A stretch of DNA of 64,000 nt from Xylaria sp. FL1777 (Eukaryota; Ascomycota; Sordariomycetes; Xylariales; Xylariaceae). Positions within the stretch are counted from its first letter, which is position 1. Each line of letters opens with the position of its first letter. This document shows positions 1 through 9,703 of the stretch, one piece after another. Location: assembly GCA_022578965.1 (NCBI GenBank), contig MU400534.1:186001-250000 (forward strand). Direction: 5' to 3'. A program made the translations under genes and the position numbers. A model generated the notes under the pieces. That model saw nothing but the letters and a program-made list of their open reading frames with translations. It was not told the DNA's origin and did not search any database.

Positions 1-168
1 ACCTGGTGCAGCAGCAGCGGCGGCGGCAGCAGGCTTTGGCGCCTCGTTAGCCTTGTCATAGTCCTGCAGGCGCGCAATCAGATCGGCCTTGTTTCCATTG
101 ACGGGAAGCTGCTTTTCCTGGAGCAGCTTCTTCAGCTCTGGAACCTTGAGCGATGCGTAATCGGCCAT
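1..168 (-). CDS. SAP-domain protein, N-terminal part (Tho1/SARNP-like)
   Basis: The first 56 codons of a gene that runs off the left edge of the window. The protein starts MADYASLKVPELKKLLQ and residues 3-38 match the SAP helix-turn-helix: conserved Leu and Lys spacing, then a GNKADLIARL second helix. An Ala/Pro-rich linker follows. SAP motifs bind DNA or RNA. An N-terminal SAP followed by an Ala-rich linker is typical of fungal Tho1/Hcc1 (human SARNP/CIP29), which acts in mRNP assembly and export. The ATG at 166-168 is the first Met in frame and begins the SAP fold directly. Only the N-terminus is visible, so the exact family is inferred. Confidence 0.75.
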   Translation of the reverse strand, partial: MADYASLKVPELKKLLQEKQLPVNGNKADLIARLQDYDKANEAPKPAAAAAAAAPG

Positions 169-2084
169 GGTGGTGAATTGTGTGACGCTGGTGCCGGTAT
201 TGGGTGCGAATGCGAATGCGCGGCAATGAGAGAGGGAGCTGGTTGGTCCGGGACCCACGAGGACAAAGACCACGCGGACGCGACCTGGGTACTTTCCGAA
301 AGGAAAGGAAATCAACGATTTCCAGCGATGCGATGCGGTAAGTCCGTCGGCGCTGACTTGCTTTGTTGTGATGTTGAGGTGGATGGAGAGTTGAAAGGTA
401 CAATCCTAGGTAGGCAGGAACAAAAGTTGGTTGGTAGGCTAAACTACTCGATACGGTAGGTACCTTCCTTCTCTTTGTACTGCTGGCATATCAATGACAA
501 GCTAGCCTATGATGAAAACAGAACAATGCAAAAAGCGCGTCAACAGGGATGGGGACGTGCTGCGCGGTTAGATGCACGGACCATTTCTCATTGCTAGGGT
601 TCTAGGCTTAACCATGCACATTAAACTGGGTCTCAAGGTCGTTTAGCAACACTCGGCTGATTTTGCTTAGGCCCGTTTACATTGATATATAACTTGTCAT
701 AACTTATGTACGTAAAGGGCCTATTATGTATTGATTTGAACTTGAGCCATCAACCATAATGCGCTGTGGTACACTAACACCCTCACACTACCTTTGTAAA
801 CTGCATTCAACATATAGTTTAGTATAATTCTTTACAGTTTCCCATTGTAGGTAGTAGCTAGTCAGAAGAGAAACTTACCTAGGCATCAATTAACCCTAAT
901 CATCAGGAATAGAACAATGTAGGTACTTGGTGTGACGGAAGTCTTTTTCCGCCATGGCTTAAGCATACCTACCCGTACAGCTTACATCCTCCCATAGCTC
1001 TAACCAACCATGCATCAGGTGTCATGTAATGCAATATACAATGACACCCCTTTATTTTTTGATTCAACATAATGCTGATATCAATGGGGATATGAAATAA
1101 TTATATAATCGAATTTACGGTTTAATAATCAGGTGGTCCTAACACTATAGATAGGTCTTATATTACATCCCTAGTTATACCCTCTGTAGTGTGGCCTGGT
1201 CAGTAGGATAAGTAGTAATTAATAAAAGACAAAATAAAAGATAACATTCGTTTAAGTTATTCAAGCCGTGCACGCATAAAAAGGTATAATAAATATTCCT
1301 AGACCTCTGAAAATATTTTCACGGACCTCTTCAGTGAAGGCGTTGGTCCTTAGGTAGATTTGTCTACCCCCAACGCTACGTATGTTCTTTTGCATACCAG
1401 AATGCTACCGTCCCATTGAGGGGCCGCTCAAAGGGCATAACATAACACAAGTGACCTACTTAACATTAAATGGGGACAAGAGTGTGTATTGTACAGCAGA
1501 ACACTACTTCTACCAGAGTCGTTAAGAATTAAATCCAACACGCTGGATATCTTGCGCAGGAGGTTGCTCATGTACTGTCTACATATGTCTAATAAGTACC
1601 ACAAGGACCCAACAGGATGGGACTCTACCTATATCAATTAGTACCCCGCCATCAGGGGGTACTCTGACATCTTATAGCAGTATACAGCAGTAGAGCAGGG
1701 ACAAAGCCGCCCCACATTTGGAGCTGGAAAGTGTTCGAAGTGGGTTCTCCCACGAGGCAATCAGCGGCAACCGGCTGTCACTGAGGGGCACCTTTTTTGG
1801 CTTTGCGTGACATGACTCTTCAAGACTGCTTCCGACTTGGGTGACTCAACTTTTTCCACCTACGCTGAACTATTTCTACCCGACCCCGTCCCAGGTCCAA
1901 CAATCCTTTTTTTCTATTATTCCTGGATTGTTCTTACTTGGGATATTAACCTGCATTCTTTTGCTTGCCCGCGCGGCTCTTGTCACTCGAATCGTCGGTG
2001 CCACGCAACCCCGCAGTGCAACCCTCCACAACCACCAAAGTCTGGTCACAACCGCTGTCAACTTGCGCTCCCCCTATTTTCACT
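169..2084. other. Intergenic: two divergent promoters
   Basis: About 1.9 kb between the SAP gene (leftward) and LEU4 (rightward). It holds AT-rich stretches and copies or half-copies of the CCTAGG/ACCTAGG motif (near 407-417 and 878). Several overlapping open frames occur at 1837-2125, but they sit in the LEU4 leader and look non-coding. No other gene is supported. Confidence 0.5.
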
Positions 2085-4253
2085 ATGCCTATGTATGTCA
2101 TTCAAACCTCGCTTTGTGTAATTGACTATATTCCAAAGGCCGGGCTAACCCTATACCCAACCAAAACTCAGGCTTAAGGAACCATGGAAGAAATACAAGC
2201 CCTTCCCTCCTCTCAACCTTCCCGGTCGCCAATGGCCCTCCAGAACCATTGAGAAAGCCCCTCGATGGCTGGAAACTAGTCTTCGGGACGGAAACCAGAG
2301 CAACCCATCCCCGATGGTGCGTATCTCGTGTTCCTAGCACCTACGGAGTGCTCTGGATATTCTAGCATCTCGGCGTTGTGTTTGGACGGCCAGCTGATAA
2401 TCCTGAGACGAACAACAGAACGGAGATGAGAAGTGGCGCTTCTTCAAAATGCTCTGCGAAATAGGCTACAAAGAAATCGAAGTTTCTTTCCCTTCGGCCT
2501 CTCAGACCGACTACGACTTCACGAGACGCCTGATTGAGACCCCCGGGGCAATCCCTGACGATGTCACGATCCAAGTGCTGTCGCCGTGTCGGCCTGATTT
2601 GATCAAGCGCACTGTTGAGGCAGTCAAGGGTGCGAAGAACGCCATTATTCACATATATCTTGCTACCAGCGAGTGCTTCCGCAGAATCGTCTTCAACTAC
2701 TCCGAAGAAGACACTCTCGAGCTCGCCGTGCGTTGTGCCAAGGTTGTTAGGTCCTTAACGAAAGACGACCCCTCCCAATCGGGCACCAACTGGCAGTTTG
2801 AGTTCAGCCCTGAGTGCTTCTGCGATACCTCGCCTGAGTTCGTAATCAAGATCTGTGAGGCTGTTAAGGAGGCTTGGGGACCTACAGTTGAGACACCTCT
2901 GATCGTGAACCTGCCGTCTACAGTCGAGAATGCGACTTGTAACGTCTTCGCTGATCAGATTGAATACTTCTGCACGAATATCTCCGAGCGCGAGAAGGTC
3001 TGCGTAAGTGTACATAACCACAACGACAGGGGCACCGCGGTAGCAGCGGCAGAGTTGGCTCAGATGGCCGGCGCCGACCGTGTGGAGGGATGTATATTTG
3101 GAAGCGGCGAGCGTACTGGCAACGTCGATTTGGTTACCTTGGCCCTGAATCTATATACCCAAGGAGTTCCCTGTAATTTGGACTTTTCAAACATGAATCA
3201 CATCATCAACGTGGCCGAGGATTGCAACAAAATCCCCGTTCATGCTCGCGCTCCATATGCCGGCTCCTTAGTGGTATGCGCCTTTTCGGGATCGCATCAA
3301 GACGCAATTTCAAAAGGGATGCAGAACCGTAAGCGTGAGGGCAAGAAAAGCGACGACTATTGGGAGGTACCATATCTACCACTGGACCCAGAAGACATTG
3401 GCCGTACCTACGAGGCTATTATTCGTGTTAACTCTCAGAGCGGCAAGGGCGGCGCTGCCTGGATCATCCTACGGAAGCTTTCCCTAGACATCCCTCGCGG
3501 TCTACAGGTTGCATTTTCCAGCGTCGTTCAGAAGCAGGCTGACAGTCTTGGCCGTGAGCTTCTGCCCGAGGAAATCACCGATCTTTTTGAGGCGACCTAC
3601 TTCCTTCGTGAGAATCCCCGATTCTCCCTTATTGATTATTCCATTACCCCTGACCGCTCGCAATCTCCTGCGCCGCCTGCGCTTAGTAAGACGCAGAGTA
3701 CTCAGAACCTAATGCGCGTCTTCGAAGGCGTCATCTCGGTCGACGGTAGGGAGTTCAAGCTCCGCGGGCGGGGTAATGGCCCTATATCTAGCATGGCGAA
3801 TGCTTTGAAAGACGTTGGCGTTGATCTGGACGTCAATGACTATAAGGAACATGCGATCGGCGAGGGTCGTGGCGTCAAGGCCGCATCGTACATCGAGTGT
3901 AAGATTGGAAACACCAAGCAGACAGTGTGGGGAATCGGTATCCATGAGGATGTAGTCCAGAGTTCCCTGATCGCGCTACTAAGCGCTGCTAGCAATGTAG
4001 GTCACCACACAATCTTGTTAGGGAGCGACTTGTCGTCAATCGACTGCTTTTTCTGGTTTCCACAGATTTCACTGACACGTCTGTATAGTTCATCACAAGT
4101 AGACCCGGAAGCCCTGTTTTGAGGCCAATTGTGGCTCGTCCGAAGTCACTCGACCCTAATCATACGAATGGTGTAGCCAATGGGTCTGCTGGTGCTCCTC
4201 AGGAAACCGCTAGTGTGGTTTCTATTCTGGAGGACAAAGCAAACGGCATGTAG
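2085..4253 (+). CDS. LEU4: 2-isopropylmalate synthase
   Basis: First committed step of leucine synthesis: acetyl-CoA plus 2-oxoisovalerate gives 2-isopropylmalate. Exons are 2085-2092, 2172-2316, 2419-3996 and 4089-4253, giving 631 aa, the usual length for fungal enzymes. The start [14 protein letters not shown] matches the conserved fungal N-terminus and is only recovered by splicing an 8-base first coding exon. Visible motifs are LRDGNQS (metal and substrate site), the [13 protein letters not shown] block, [10 protein letters not shown] (metal His/Asn/Asp) and GSGERTGN. The C-terminal LeuA regulatory domain, the site of leucine feedback in this family, starts near residue 480. The last exon adds a Ser/Pro-rich tail. 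The start at MPM favours a cytosolic form, as no mitochondrial presequence with an ATG is visible. Confidence 0.95.
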
Positions 4254-5709
4254 AATAGGCTATGAGGTGATTTTGTAGATAACCTTTTCTCTTTCTCGTT
4301 ATTTTCTAGCCCTCCATCATCTGCGGGCATGAGGGCTCTCTTTCAGCATTTCGGATGATAAAAAACAAAAAGCATTGAGAGGTCAAACCCAAAAATCGGA
4401 CGGGAGAATTTTAGGGTGATAGGCAGGCAGATTGGACCAAAAAGCGATGCATGAGAGGAAATTGGAGTGGTTATTTAGTTGGAATCTTTTGTGTCCTGTA
4501 GTTGAGATGTAAATTGACGATGCTGGGCACAAGGAACCAAGAACAATCCTTGAGTAGATGCGATTCCTTCTCCATACTGCTTCGTAAGCCAATTCTCGGT
4601 AATCATAGCAACGGGGGTCGGATATGGAATGTAATCTGATCCTAAGCAAGGTAAACTTGGAGGAGAGGGAGTTGGCTGAGTCTTCCTTTTCGATCTTTCT
4701 CCCAAGTTGCCGCGAAAGACTCCTAAACGCGTAAACTTTTGAATGCCTTTGCCTGCAGGTTCTGCAAAGGATGCTTTAGCCCAGCACCCTGCAGCAACTG
4801 TAGTAAGCCTCTACTTAGAGACAGGAAGACCAGGGGAGAGGCTCCTTGCGTTAAGCTATGTCCCCTTCACCGCAATATTGTTTTGCCCAAACGGTCCCGG
4901 GGAACTCACGGGAAGGCGGCAAAAGTTGGCTGATCTTCTGCTCCAGTCATGCAGCGTGGTCTCCCATTTGGCTCACTGAGCCAGTCGCTTTGGTAAGGGG
5001 ATCAAGAGTTCACTTACTTCTAGGTACTTAGGTAATGAGGATGGGTTCTACTACCGCTTACTTCCGAAACATGTGTTATCAGGTCTAAGCAGGTAGTTTC
5101 GACCTTAATATCATTATTACGCTTCGCCTTCAGTAATGTGAAGAGCTGCGCAATCGTAACGCACCGATAAGTAAGTAAATAAGTCACGTCAGTTCCAACT
5201 CTGATGTTGAGCTGTAAAAGTAGCGAATATGAATATGGCGGTAAGCGGTCCGCGGGAATTAAAGAGAGTAGGTGCCTACGAGACCGGTACTGATAACGGC
5301 CCCGGTATTACTATAATCCTGCGCGAACCTATTGAGCGAGGACTTCTCTTATCTTTCCAACAATGGTACTACCTACTCTCTTTACATCCTACACCCAATT
5401 CCTCCGACTCTTAAAAACTAGAGAAATATGTCAACTCATGTAAATATTAAACAGTGTAAAGCTAGCTTATCAAATGTACTAAACGCTAAATAAAAAACCA
5501 ATGTGCACAATAAACACGGAAACAAATTAAGATACTAGACTACTGCTTATATGAATATATGCATGTGTCACGAATGTACTCTTGCGTAAAAGCAGTGATC
5601 ATGTAAGCACAGAGTACCTTTGGTACTTGAGGCATCATTAAATATTCGTATGGAATTAATCAATTAAGTGGGTGGCTACTATCTGCTTGAAGTTGACTAA
5701 TCTATGTTC
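4254..5709. other. Intergenic, no gene seen
   Basis: Downstream of LEU4. Only short unconvincing frames are present (4383-4979 on both strands, 5229-5414). Nothing recognisable. Confidence 0.4.
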
Positions 5710-5904
5710 TTAATCACCACCATTCCCTGAGTCGCTGTCTTTGGTAGATGCATTTTCCGTAGGCTCAGTAGTTGTGGTTTGCTTCGCCTTCGACGTGCGA
5801 AGATAGTATAGAACAAATAAGGTGAAGATAGTAGTCTGAATAAACTTTGAGGTAGCTTTCGATACGGCTTGTTTCATATTAGTGACAGTACGAATAGGCT
5901 GCAT
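5710..5904 (-). CDS. Possible small single-pass membrane protein
   Basis: An open frame of 64 codons starting with an ATG at 5902-5904. It has a short basic N-terminus, one hydrophobic segment at residues 25-37 (FIQTTIFTLFVLYYL) and a Thr/Glu/Ser-rich polar tail ending in SGNGGD. This layout is protein-like, but no family is recognised and no neighbour supports it. It could be chance. Confidence 0.25.
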   Translation of the reverse strand: MQPIRTVTNMKQAVSKATSKFIQTTIFTLFVLYYLRTSKAKQTTTTEPTENASTKDSDSGNGGD

Positions 5905-6400
5905 GTTAACGTTAGTTAGTTGTTTGTTGTTTGGGTGTTGGGAACTGGAGAGGCTTTTGGTTCACACTTTGTAGTTAGTCGAATTGAGGCTGCTAAGGTG
6001 AGGAAGAAAGCTTCCTTGAGGAGTTCTCGTCAGCATATTTATATACCTACAGATATCTATCATTGTCTAGAAACAATCGTATTGTATTTAAACACATTCG
6101 ACAACTCACCATGTGTTGCCAAACAGGACCTCAAACTTTGTCATACACCCCATATGATACGTTTGGCACAAGAACTCGTAAGGGCAACAATATAGGTGAT
6201 GTGGTTAGCAGGAGCATTGAAAACAAATACTAGTCCGAAATAGTTTGGGTAGTTTACATGATCTTAGGAAATTTCAACTGGTTACTGGGCTGGTACAAAA
6301 TGTTCTATGGTGCTAGTGGTCAGCCCCTATTATAATAACGTGTTGAGCGAATTATCAATTTTTATCTAGACTTCATACTCATACTGACTACTAGGGACGA
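5905..6400. other. Intergenic, no gene seen
   Basis: AT-rich spacer downstream of the NTase/APH-type kinase gene. The open frame at 5920-6195 has no recognisable features. Confidence 0.4.
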
Positions 6401-8473
6401 TTAGATTCCTACTTCGGCCCGAGAGCGGAAGCCTAATTCTTCTAGTCTGGATGCTAACTCTCGCCAATTTCGAGCTCCTCTGAGGATGAGGCCAGTTGCA
6501 AAATTGCTCAAAAATGCTAGTTCGTCATTGGCAAAGCTTCTCGACACGGTTGCGCATAGAAAAAGCGCAGTGGATAGTAGTGGTACGTAATCTTCTAAAT
6601 CCACCCCTAGCGTCTGTAGCTCATCACAGACTGGTTTGACTAAGTACCGTAGCTTGATATCGAGGATCGCCTCTGTCAGGGAGTCGATCTGCGGCTTGAA
6701 ATTAAGAATGATCATATCAGTTTCAACACTCACACGATGTTTCAAGCCTAGGTTGACCTTGTCTGGGAAAAGACGTTGGTATAGCGTTTCGTAGAAAACA
6801 TCATTGTACAGCGGCTTCGAAAGATCAAGCATGAGGGGGTGGAAGCCCGCTACCTCGTAGTCGATGAAGAGGACATCGCTAGCGCTGCCCTTTGCATTCG
6901 ACTGATTGATCATCATATTTCCTCCGTGAGCATCTCCTAGTCCGAAAACGACTGGACAAGAGCGCATCTGTGCCGACTCGGGGGAGATCATGTCCCTAGC
7001 TTCGTCGAATGCTTCGCGCAGAGACGGATAGAGTTTACCGTTGATACGCCAGCGTAATGAAAGTAATCTTTCAAGGGAGACGGTCTCGCCTCCCAACTTC
7101 ATGCCCTGCCCGTAATGCTCCTTCATCCGTCGGTCGTCCAACAACCGGTCGTGAAAGAATCTCTGAATATTGTGGCGCTCAGCAAGAGGCCTTCTTTCCA
7201 AAGATAGAGAACTCCGGTAGGCACGAAGTGTGTCCTCGGCCTTTACGAGCTCAAGGTGCAACAAACGTTCCGCCAAGCAAGTGTCTTGTCGCCCACTCCG
7301 AATGTACGAGAGCCTGACATCCGATTCTGTACTTCCGGGGAAGAACCGATAAAGTAGCTCACCTGAGCTAGCCATATGGGGGATTGAGATGCGAGGGAAA
7401 TATCGTGAGGCTGTCTTGGCCCCCTTCAATTCATCTTGTGCATAGGCAGATACCTTGACAAAGATATCGAAGCTATTTTCGGGAGATTTCGTTCTAACGA
7501 CATAAGACGAAGAGTTGTTTGAGAACTGAGGCTGGTGGCCTTCTTGCAGGGAGACTTCACCCTTTTCGAATTGCTCTATGGCCTCTAACTGAAGCCTTTT
7601 AATATACGCAGAATCGCACAAGCTAACATTCTCTCGTGTTTGAATGGTGTCGCCGAACAGGAACACTTTGTCGACTCCTTTGGGGCTAGGTTTGAAACTG
7701 GTGTTCAATATCTCCGGATGCAATTCAGCCAATTCTCGGTCAAGCCATTCTGTATATGAAGGAGAAAAGTCGGGCGATTTGACGAACGACCTAATGGTTG
7801 GGAAAGACCCTGCCACCGTAGCGTAATGCTCTACAAGCAAACGTTTAATGTCTTGTCCGTAAGGTATGTTGCCATAAACACAGGCGCCTGAGAGGAGTAA
7901 ATCTGTGATGACCCCAAAAGTAATCATGCTTTTCTCATCTGACGTATAAAGCCATTGATCATGCAATATGATAGAGCCGTCAAGGGTGGTTGCTTGATGT
8001 AGTTTCACTGATGGCGCATTGCCGTCAATATGAACACGCTTATCTCTGCTAGATAATATATTGAGAGATGTCTTGTTTGGGGGAAGACAATCCAAAGTGA
8101 GCAACTTGACTGCCCTCTCGATATTCGCTCCGTCGTATCCTAAGATCTCAACAGCGTCAAACTCATGATATAGAGGCGAAGATGGCAAGGGAATATAGAG
8201 ATTGGCTTGTTGCTGATGCTCTATGCCCACCATACCCAAAAGACGTTCACGCTCATGTTTGTCAGCAATAAGGGAAAGCATAGCATCTTTTGAGTTGAAA
8301 ACTACGATACCATCGTAGTTGCTCTGCTGAGGATTCAGTGACGATCCTGGTTGCTCTTGATTGTATAGCCGGCTTCCCCCTATAAAAACACAGACTATCT
8401 CGGGTATAAAAGATGGATGAATCTGCAAGAAAGATTCCTTGTATTCTTGCAGTGCTCTGCCGAATCCTGCCAT
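6401..8473 (-). CDS. Nucleotidyltransferase-like / APH-type phosphotransferase fusion protein
   Basis: Single-exon gene, 690 aa, start ATG at 8471-8473. The C-terminal half (about 320-600) looks like an aminoglycoside/choline-kinase (APH) fold. It has an IFVKVS strand with a candidate ATP-binding Lys. A catalytic loop LGDAHGGNMM keeps the catalytic Asp and metal-binding Asn, although the usual preceding His is Leu. FIDYEVAG supplies the DFG-equivalent Asp. The N-terminal part has GGSRLY followed by YDGIVVF (about 32-55), resembling the G-S...D signature of nucleotidyltransferases, but the second Asp of a D-x-D is absent. It lies beside the CPR/P450 cluster, about 1.2 kb from the CPR. The substrate is unknown. 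The APH assignment is firm; the NTase part is tentative. Confidence 0.7.
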   Translation of the reverse strand: MAGFGRALQEYKESFLQIHPSFIPEIVCVFIGGSRLYNQEQPGSSLNPQQSNYDGIVVFNSKDAMLSLIADKHERERLLGMVGIEHQQQANLYIPLPSSPLYHEFDAVEILGYDGANIERAVKLLTLDCLPPNKTSLNILSSRDKRVHIDGNAPSVKLHQATTLDGSIILHDQWLYTSDEKSMITFGVITDLLLSGACVYGNIPYGQDIKRLLVEHYATVAGSFPTIRSFVKSPDFSPSYTEWLDRELAELHPEILNTSFKPSPKGVDKVFLFGDTIQTRENVSLCDSAYIKRLQLEAIEQFEKGEVSLQEGHQPQFSNNSSSYVVRTKSPENSFDIFVKVSAYAQDELKGAKTASRYFPRISIPHMASSGELLYRFFPGSTESDVRLSYIRSGRQDTCLAERLLHLELVKAEDTLRAYRSSLSLERRPLAERHNIQRFFHDRLLDDRRMKEHYGQGMKLGGETVSLERLLSLRWRINGKLYPSLREAFDEARDMISPESAQMRSCPVVFGLGDAHGGNMMINQSNAKGSASDVLFIDYEVAGFHPLMLDLSKPLYNDVFYETLYQRLFPDKVNLGLKHRVSVETDMIILNFKPQIDSLTEAILDIKLRYLVKPVCDELQTLGVDLEDYVPLLSTALFLCATVSRSFANDELAFLSNFATGLILRGARNWRELASRLEELGFRSRAEVGI

Positions 8474-9622
8474 TTTTTGAGGTTATTATGTGTTGGTCAT
8501 ATGTGTTGGTCCTATGTGTCGATATGTCGCGCAAAACGACGCCGTTGTTGCGGAATTGACAACAACGGTATTTATGCCCACCAAATCGACACGATACTAT
8601 GTATTGATTTGTATTCTTGGATTATGGTAGAAAATATGGTAGATAGGAATCTAGAAGTATTTTGGCAAATAAATAGACCGGCAGGCGGGTGCAACAATAA
8701 CATTATGCCATTGTGTAACTTTACAGACAAAGACGCCGCTTTGATTAGAAAATGTACTTGATTATTAGATGAAACTGTCATGAATGGCCGACATTGGTGT
8801 TTTTTTGTCGAGACGTATTGCTCCCCCTGAAGTCCAACAGCCCCTTGAATGGCCGGATCACCCCATTCACTAGGCAATAGATGGTGCCCCTTGATAATCC
8901 AAGCCCATTAACGGTTATTTATTCCTTATAACAGGTTTTTTATTGTGACTCGTCACCTAGGATCACCTGCTCACATCGCGGAATTATGGTTGGGTTGCGA
9001 TTGTTGCACTAGGATGTCAGCTTCAGATGTTGCTTACGGTATGAAAGGGGCTGGGGGGCTGCAGCTCTGCTCATCTCTTATATATTATATACCAGTTCAC
9101 CGACGCCTCGTTCATTTCGATGTGATCAGTGCTAAATTTAGAAGCTTAATCTATTTGTTCCAATATGAAAAGTCCAGATAGCAAACATATATAGCATAAC
9201 TGAACGCACGATCTATACACAAAAGGTTGATCACTATATGTTTTAAAGCACCAAGACGCTCTTCTAAAATTCGTACAACCTTTTACATTTATGAAGGCTA
9301 TTGTCCCTATTTGATTATTTGTAATAAAGTATAGATAATTAAGGTACCTGGGAAACAAAATACTATTCATTCAACTCTGCCATATGGCAGATTCCTTGAG
9401 TTAGAATGAGGCAATTGCTAACTATACTCCTATAAAAGTCCTCTAGTGTTAAACATCTGTTTAGACAGTGATATGATTTGTGTGAGTGTGATATTATTCC
9501 GGGGTGTCTTCAGTGAAGCTTCGCCGCGCAATTTCGATTTATTCATCATTTCAAAGATAGTCATAGAGGCATCAGTTGTTCATGGAGGTTTCGAAATGGC
9601 TACAGGAATAGTATAAGTTACC
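8474..9622. other. Intergenic between kinase and CPR genes
   Basis: AT-rich spacer. A short tandem near-repeat of the 12-mer TATGTGTTGGTC lies at about 8487-8512, just upstream of the kinase start. The open frames here are not protein-like. Confidence 0.4.
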
Positions 9623-9703
9623 TCAGCCCCAGACGTCCTCAAAACACCTATTCGCCTTTTTCTTCTCTTGCATCCATTCGTCAGTTTCAACATCGCTCCA
9701 CCC
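9623..9703 (-). pseudogene. Conserved C-terminal tail of the CPR, beyond a TAG
   Basis: Directly after the CPR stop (TAG at 9704-9706) the same frame stays open for 26 codons and ends at a TGA (9623-9625). The peptide begins GWSDVETDEW and ends CFEDVWG. It resembles the normal end of diflavin reductases (compare the DVW end of CPR and of P450 BM3), including the Trp that stacks on FAD. The tail is therefore cut off by one codon, not lost. A GT..AG intron cannot remove the TAG, since the only local GT..AG pair spans 8 bases. Confidence 0.8.

Noticed and set aside
1764..1775. Possible Leu3-type site upstream of LEU4 (GCGGCAACCGGC)
   Set aside because: It departs from the Leu3 consensus GCCGGNNCCGGC at the key positions, giving CGG-N3-CCG instead of the everted repeat.
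1837..2125. Upstream frames before LEU4, including a stretch in frame with MPM that could be a mitochondrial presequence
   Set aside because: All three plus frames are open here, so openness is not informative; the in-frame one has no ATG after its TAA at 1947.
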